Assembly (NCBI GenBank): GCA_030706265.1
Contig: JAUZOX010000107.1
Coordinates: 1-7,836, forward strand
Reading direction: 5' to 3'
Length of the DNA: 7,836 nt
DNA from: Bacteroidota bacterium
GTDB taxonomy: Bacteria; Bacteroidota; Bacteroidia; Bacteroidales; Cfx3-03
Part shown: positions 4,835 to 7,836 of the stretch, in pieces
Position numbering within the stretch: position 1 is the first letter of the stretch
Layout of the letters: each line of letters begins with the position of its first letter
Position numbers and translations under genes: made by a program
Notes under the pieces: model-generated
The model's database searches: none
Seen by the model: only the letters and a program-made list of their open reading frames with translations
Told to the model about the DNA's origin: nothing

Positions 4835-5461
4835 ATGATTAAGAATTTGATTTTTGACTTTGGCGGTGTGATCATTAACATCGATCCCAGACAAGCAGGC
4901 CGGACATTAAAGGAAATGGGCGTGAAGGACATGGAACAGCTCCACCAAAAAATCCTTGCCAAAGGTTTATATCTTGATTTGGAGAAAGGGCTGATCACTC
5001 CTTCTGCGTTCCGGAAGGGGATAAAGGAACTTGCCGATATTCCACTCACCGATACACAAATAGACAGGGCGTGGAATTCCATTATTGTCGACTTGCCGAA
5101 ACCAAGGTTTGACCTGATCAGGCAACTGAAGCAAAATTACAATGTCTATTTGTTGAGCAATACCAATGAAATCCATTATCAGTATTTCAACCGGTTTGCA
5201 ATCGAAAACCTGGGGGTAAACAGCCTGGAGGATTTCTTTACCCAATGTTTCTTTTCGCACCGTATGAAATTACGCAAACCCGATCAGGAAATCTTCCTCA
5301 AAATGCTTGAAATTGCGAAAATCAATCCTTCCGAATCATTGTATATTGATGATATTCCGGAGAACGTACAGGCCGCCCGACAAGTAGGTCTTCATGGTAT
5401 AGTGCACCATCCTGACGAAGAGGTGAGTCAGTACTTTGTGGATGGAAGGATCAAAGATTAG
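4835..5461 (+). CDS. HAD-superfamily hydrolase (subfamily IA, YihX-like phosphatase)
   Basis: The 208-residue cytosolic enzyme shows all four HAD motifs. Motif I is IFDFGGVIINID with nucleophile Asp8, motif II is LLSNTN (Ser108), motif III is the Lys of RKPDQEIF (Lys148), and motif IV is LYIDDIPENVQAA (Asp172/Asp173). The cap is the small helical insert between motifs I and II typical of class IA. In motif I the second Asp of the usual DxD is Gly (DFGG), as in the YihX/sEH-like branch, where several members act on sugar phosphates. The natural substrate cannot be told from sequence. Length is normal for the family. The ATG is preceded by AAGGATAAAGG and a clear -7 box. The gene stands alone and converges with the response-regulator gene. 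Confidence 0.88.
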   Translation: MIKNLIFDFGGVIINIDPRQAGRTLKEMGVKDMEQLHQKILAKGLYLDLEKGLITPSAFRKGIKELADIPLTDTQIDRAWNSIIVDLPKPRFDLIRQLKQNYNVYLLSNTNEIHYQYFNRFAIENLGVNSLEDFFTQCFFSHRMKLRKPDQEIFLKMLEIAKINPSESLYIDDIPENVQAARQVGLHGIVHHPDEEVSQYFVDGRIKD

Positions 5462-5928
5462 CTAAATTACCGCTATATTTACTTTTGGTGTTAACGCTAA
5501 CAATGGATTCTTTAACCGGCATATAATCAGAAGACTATTCCCCTTTTATTCTCCTTTATTGGTACACTGACTGGTATTTGTCTGGTATTTAACGGGTAAC
5601 TACTCCCTATTTAACTGGTTTCTAAGGGAGGGAGTAAATACCTGTCAAATAGGGAGTAGTTACCAGTCAAATACCAGTATGCCCCCAGATATTCCTGCCT
5701 TAAAGGGATAAAGAAGGAGGGTATTGGGGTAGTAATCTGAGGTTGTTTTCCGGTCATTGCCACCCCAAAGGGACACCTTGAACTTCGGGATAGGCTTCAA
5801 TAATGTCTTAGTTGCGCTCCTGATTTTTATTCGGTGTTGTAAGAATCAGATTATCAGGTAAGTTTGTTATGCGTAAATAGTTTGATTGAAAAGGTCACAT
5901 GGAGCCCGCATGGATACCCGGTTAATAG
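5462..5928. other. Convergent intergenic region between HAD and response-regulator genes
   Basis: This 467-bp region has no gene I support. It holds the repeat array at 5570-5678. Minus-strand frames in 5670-5860 read smoothly for about 60 codons but have no start codon and look like translated intergenic repeat. No textbook intrinsic terminator for either convergent gene was found; the palindromic array might serve both. Confidence 0.5.
5570..5678. repeat. Array of degenerate 22-bp repeats in both orientations (large imperfect palindrome)
   Basis: The right half is a tandem of two 22-bp units, 5630-5651 and 5652-5673, each GGGAGTnnnTACCnGTCAAATA with four differences by hand count. The left half carries the reverse complement: ACTGGTATTTG (5570-5580) pairs with 5668-5678, and a perfect 17-bp arm at 5596-5612 pairs with 5647-5663. 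The whole could form a long imperfect hairpin. It lies between convergent genes, so it may stop transcription from both sides, or be a dispersed genomic repeat. Confidence 0.7.
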
Positions 5929-7290
5929 TTATTTGTCTATTTCAGGCATGCTCGTTTCGTCCTTTAACAGACGGTAGATGGTGGTTTTCCCAATCCCCAG
6001 TTTTGAAGCCACCTTTCTGACCTTGTTGTCGTATTTGTTCAGAAAATGATGGATAATGATTCTGTTGTAATCATCCAGCGTCATTTCGTCCGCCAATAAT
6101 TCATCGATCGAATTGCCCGTCGCAAATGAAATATCATGGGCCTCGATGGTCAGGCCTTCCGACATCACGCAGGCAAGTTCAACCACGGCCTTCAATTCCC
6201 TTACATTTCCGGGATAGGAATGGCTTCTGAGTTTTTCTATGGCTTGCGCTGAAAGTGTTTTCTTTCCCAAACGGTTTTTCTTGCAGAAATCCTCGATAAA
6301 GGAAAGCGACAGCAGGATCACATCATTCGCACGGTCGCGCAAGGCAGGCATCTCGATAGAAAGTCCGAGGATGCGGTAATAAAGATCTTCACGGAAATTG
6401 CCCTTTTTCACTTCTTCCATTAAGTTGCGATGGGTGGCAACGATCAACCTGAAATTTAATTTGACAGGCTGGTTACTTCCGATGCGGGTGACCTCTTCTT
6501 CCTGAAGGACCCTTAACAGCTTGGACTGCATATTCAGATCCATATCCCCGATTTCGTCAAGGAAGATGGTGCCGTTGTTGGCTTCTTCAAATTTTCCGAT
6601 CCTGCGTCCGTTGGCGCCGGTAAAAGCGCCTTTTTCATGTCCGAACAATTCGGCTTCTATCAGATCGTTGGGTATTGCCGTCACGTTAACGGCAATAAAA
6701 GGCCCTTTCTTTCTGGATGAGTTAAAGTGAATCGATTTGGCAACCAGCTCTTTCCCGGTACCGGTGTCGCCTTTGATGGAGACCGTGATATCGCTCATTA
6801 TCGCCTTTTCCATCAATTTGAATACCTGATGAATGGCAGGACTCTCTCCTTTGATGATTTTATTGAATTCGTACTTTTTGCCGATTTCTTCCTGCAAAAA
6901 GGAGATCTGTTGTTTTAAGCTGAAGTGTTCGCGGATGTTTCTGGCTATATTCCACAACCGGTCTTTGGTGTCCTGGTCTTTGATCACATAATCATAGGCA
7001 CCCTTTTTCAATAAATTGACGGCGGTCGAGACATCCTGCTGCCCGGATACGATGATGACGGGGATCTCTTTGTTAAATTCCTTAATGCGTTTTAGAATTT
7101 CCAGACCCGACATATCGGGCAGGTTATAATCCAGTGTAATGATGGCTGGATTCTTATATATGTTTTTCAACAAGCTGTTGCCATCTCTGAAGATCTCGGT
7201 TTCATAGTCAGGATTAAGTGAAAAATGATAAGCCAATATTTTGGCATAAATCAAGTCATCTTCAACTATAAAAATCTTGAATGGATCCAC
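5929..7290 (-). CDS. NtrC-type sigma-54-dependent response regulator (REC-AAA+-Fis HTH)
   Basis: The 453-residue protein has three domains. A receiver (about 4-120) carries the acidic pocket Glu10/Asp11/Asp12, phospho-acceptor Asp54 in TLDYNLPDMSG, Ser82 and Lys104. The AAA+ sigma-54 activator domain (about 145-375) has Walker A GDTGTGKE (174-181), the sigma-54 contact loop GAFTGA (221-226), Walker B TIFLDE (241-246) and YPGNVREL (359-366). A Fis-type helix-turn-helix lies near the C-terminus (about 425-445, RKVASKLGIGKTTIYRLL). All residues needed for phosphorylation, ATP hydrolysis and sigma-54 remodelling are present, so it should activate sigma-54 promoters on signal. The start is GTG at 7290-7288: in this frame a stop lies at about 7305-7303 with no other start codon between. 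No partner kinase is in the window. Targets are unknown. Confidence 0.95.
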   Translation of the reverse strand: MDPFKIFIVEDDLIYAKILAYHFSLNPDYETEIFRDGNSLLKNIYKNPAIITLDYNLPDMSGLEILKRIKEFNKEIPVIIVSGQQDVSTAVNLLKKGAYDYVIKDQDTKDRLWNIARNIREHFSLKQQISFLQEEIGKKYEFNKIIKGESPAIHQVFKLMEKAIMSDITVSIKGDTGTGKELVAKSIHFNSSRKKGPFIAVNVTAIPNDLIEAELFGHEKGAFTGANGRRIGKFEEANNGTIFLDEIGDMDLNMQSKLLRVLQEEEVTRIGSNQPVKLNFRLIVATHRNLMEEVKKGNFREDLYYRILGLSIEMPALRDRANDVILLSLSFIEDFCKKNRLGKKTLSAQAIEKLRSHSYPGNVRELKAVVELACVMSEGLTIEAHDISFATGNSIDELLADEMTLDDYNRIIIHHFLNKYDNKVRKVASKLGIGKTTIYRLLKDETSMPEIDK

Positions 7291-7333
7291 TGCGCAAACG
7301 GTTTAACGTGAGGTCGTGTAAATATACGACAAA

Positions 7334-7364
7334 TGCTGCTAACGAAACATTTCCGATAGCAGCA
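7334..7364 (-). terminator. Hairpin between dus and the response-regulator gene, possible terminator
   Basis: TGCTGCTA (7334-7341) and TAGCAGCA (7357-7364) form a perfect 8-bp stem with a 15-base loop, 25 bases after the dus stop codon on the minus strand. The following minus-strand sequence has only a short T run, so termination may be partial and some dus transcripts could continue into the regulator gene. Confidence 0.45.
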
Positions 7365-7388
7365 AATTTAAATATTTTAAAATAAACT

Positions 7389-7836
7389 TTAGATGTAGAC
7401 GGTTTCTATTTGATGCAATAAATCAAACAGCGCACCAGGGTCGAGCGTAGTGAGCAATTTAATTTTGAGGGGTTTGAAATCCTTCAGTCCTCTGAAATAA
7501 CCGGAATAGTGTTTGCGCATTTCAACGATTCCGATATGTTCACCTTTCCATTCCATTGACCTTTGCAGATGCGTCCGGCAAAGTTCCACTCGTTCTTTTA
7601 CCGACGGCTCCGGCAGGATGTCACCGGTTGCCAGGTAATGCTTGATGGATCTGAAAATGGCGGGGTTGCCGATTACGGCCCTCCCAATCATGATCCCATC
7701 TATGCCGTAACGGTTTTTCATCTCGATCGCTTTCTGCGGACCGTCGATGTCCCCATTGCCAATGACAGGGATGAACATCCGCGGATTGTTTTTCACCGCC
7801 CCGATCAGCGTCCAGTCGGCATCCCCCTTATACATC
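7389..7836 (-). CDS. dus: tRNA-dihydrouridine synthase, C-terminal part (runs off the right edge)
   Basis: The visible 148 codons continue without a stop to the right edge, so the true start lies outside the window and the first Met is internal. The sequence has the flavin-binding second half of Dus TIM barrels: PVIGNGDI, then GIDGIMIGRAVIGNPAIF, which holds the FMN phosphate. A helical C-terminal domain follows with MRKHYSGYFRGL, a signature of the DusB-like group. These enzymes reduce uridines in the tRNA D-loop using FMN and NADPH. The catalytic Cys and the N-terminal half of the barrel are not in the window. Full-length relatives are about 320-340 residues. The gene precedes the response regulator on the same strand, with 98 bp and a hairpin between them, so co-transcription is uncertain. 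Confidence 0.9.
   Translation of the reverse strand, partial: MYKGDADWTLIGAVKNNPRMFIPVIGNGDIDGPQKAIEMKNRYGIDGIMIGRAVIGNPAIFRSIKHYLATGDILPEPSVKERVELCRTHLQRSMEWKGEHIGIVEMRKHYSGYFRGLKDFKPLKIKLLTTLDPGALFDLLHQIETVYI

Noticed and set aside
4777..5082. Minus-strand open frames antisense to the HAD gene
   Set aside because: Shadows of a well-supported coding sequence with all HAD motifs on the plus strand.
5652..5679. A second copy of riboswitch-like strings: GGGAGTAGTTAC then GTCAAATACCAGTA, close to those at 906-940
   Set aside because: The strings are explained by the 22-bp repeat array they belong to. The helix between them, the 3' aptamer side and a terminator are missing, so the likeness to the Mn2+ riboswitch is probably chance.
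5754..5807. Minus-strand peptide IIEAYPEVQGVPLGWQ between stops, with a longer smooth frame overlapping it
   Set aside because: No start codon and only a few codons long. It looks like translated intergenic repeat sequence rather than a gene.

Overview
The window looks like chromosomal DNA from a member of the Bacteroidota, probably a Bacteroidales-type organism. The evidence is several TAnnTTTG-type -7 promoter boxes, A-rich leaders without strong Shine-Dalgarno sequences, a tRNA gene with no encoded CCA, a lipoprotein C10 protease with an Spi-type prodomain, and an NtrC-type sigma-54 response regulator. This placement is inferred from style and gene families, not from a database search.

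Left part (1-1300). A divergent UbiA-family prenyltransferase runs leftward off the window edge. Rightward of it is what reads as a yybP-ykoY (Mn2+) riboswitch at 899-1034. Its closing stem P1 and a strong intrinsic terminator share the same strand segment. The gene it should control is the N-terminus of a P-type cation ATPase, now broken by stops and a frame change and ending after about 65 codons. The switch is therefore apparently an orphan.

Middle (1285-4607). A tRNA with a CAT anticodon lies on the minus strand at 4534-4607. Its 3' half, its terminator and a pair of short repeats are duplicated without gaps exactly 3179 bp to the left (1285-1397 against 4464-4576). This is the footprint of an integrative element that entered the 3' half of a tRNA gene. 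Inside are a 61-codon C-terminal remnant of a tyrosine recombinase next to the left end, repeated ACCTRGCGT motifs that could be recombinase arm sites, and A+T-rich cargo. The cargo is a lipoprotein C10 (streptopain-type) cysteine protease followed 38 bp later by a small lipoprotein of unknown function, probably one operon. The element looks unable to move by itself.

Right part (4608-7836). A HAD-superfamily phosphatase (+) has a clear -7 box and two stacked hairpins upstream. It converges on a sigma-54 response regulator (-) across an intergenic region that holds an array of degenerate 22-bp repeats in both orientations. Upstream of the regulator on the minus strand, beyond a hairpin, is the C-terminal part of a tRNA-dihydrouridine synthase that runs off the right edge.

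No entirely new multi-gene system is evident. The most notable items are the stranded Mn2+ riboswitch with its dead ATPase, the degenerate tRNA-integrated mini-island, and its protease/lipoprotein pair.
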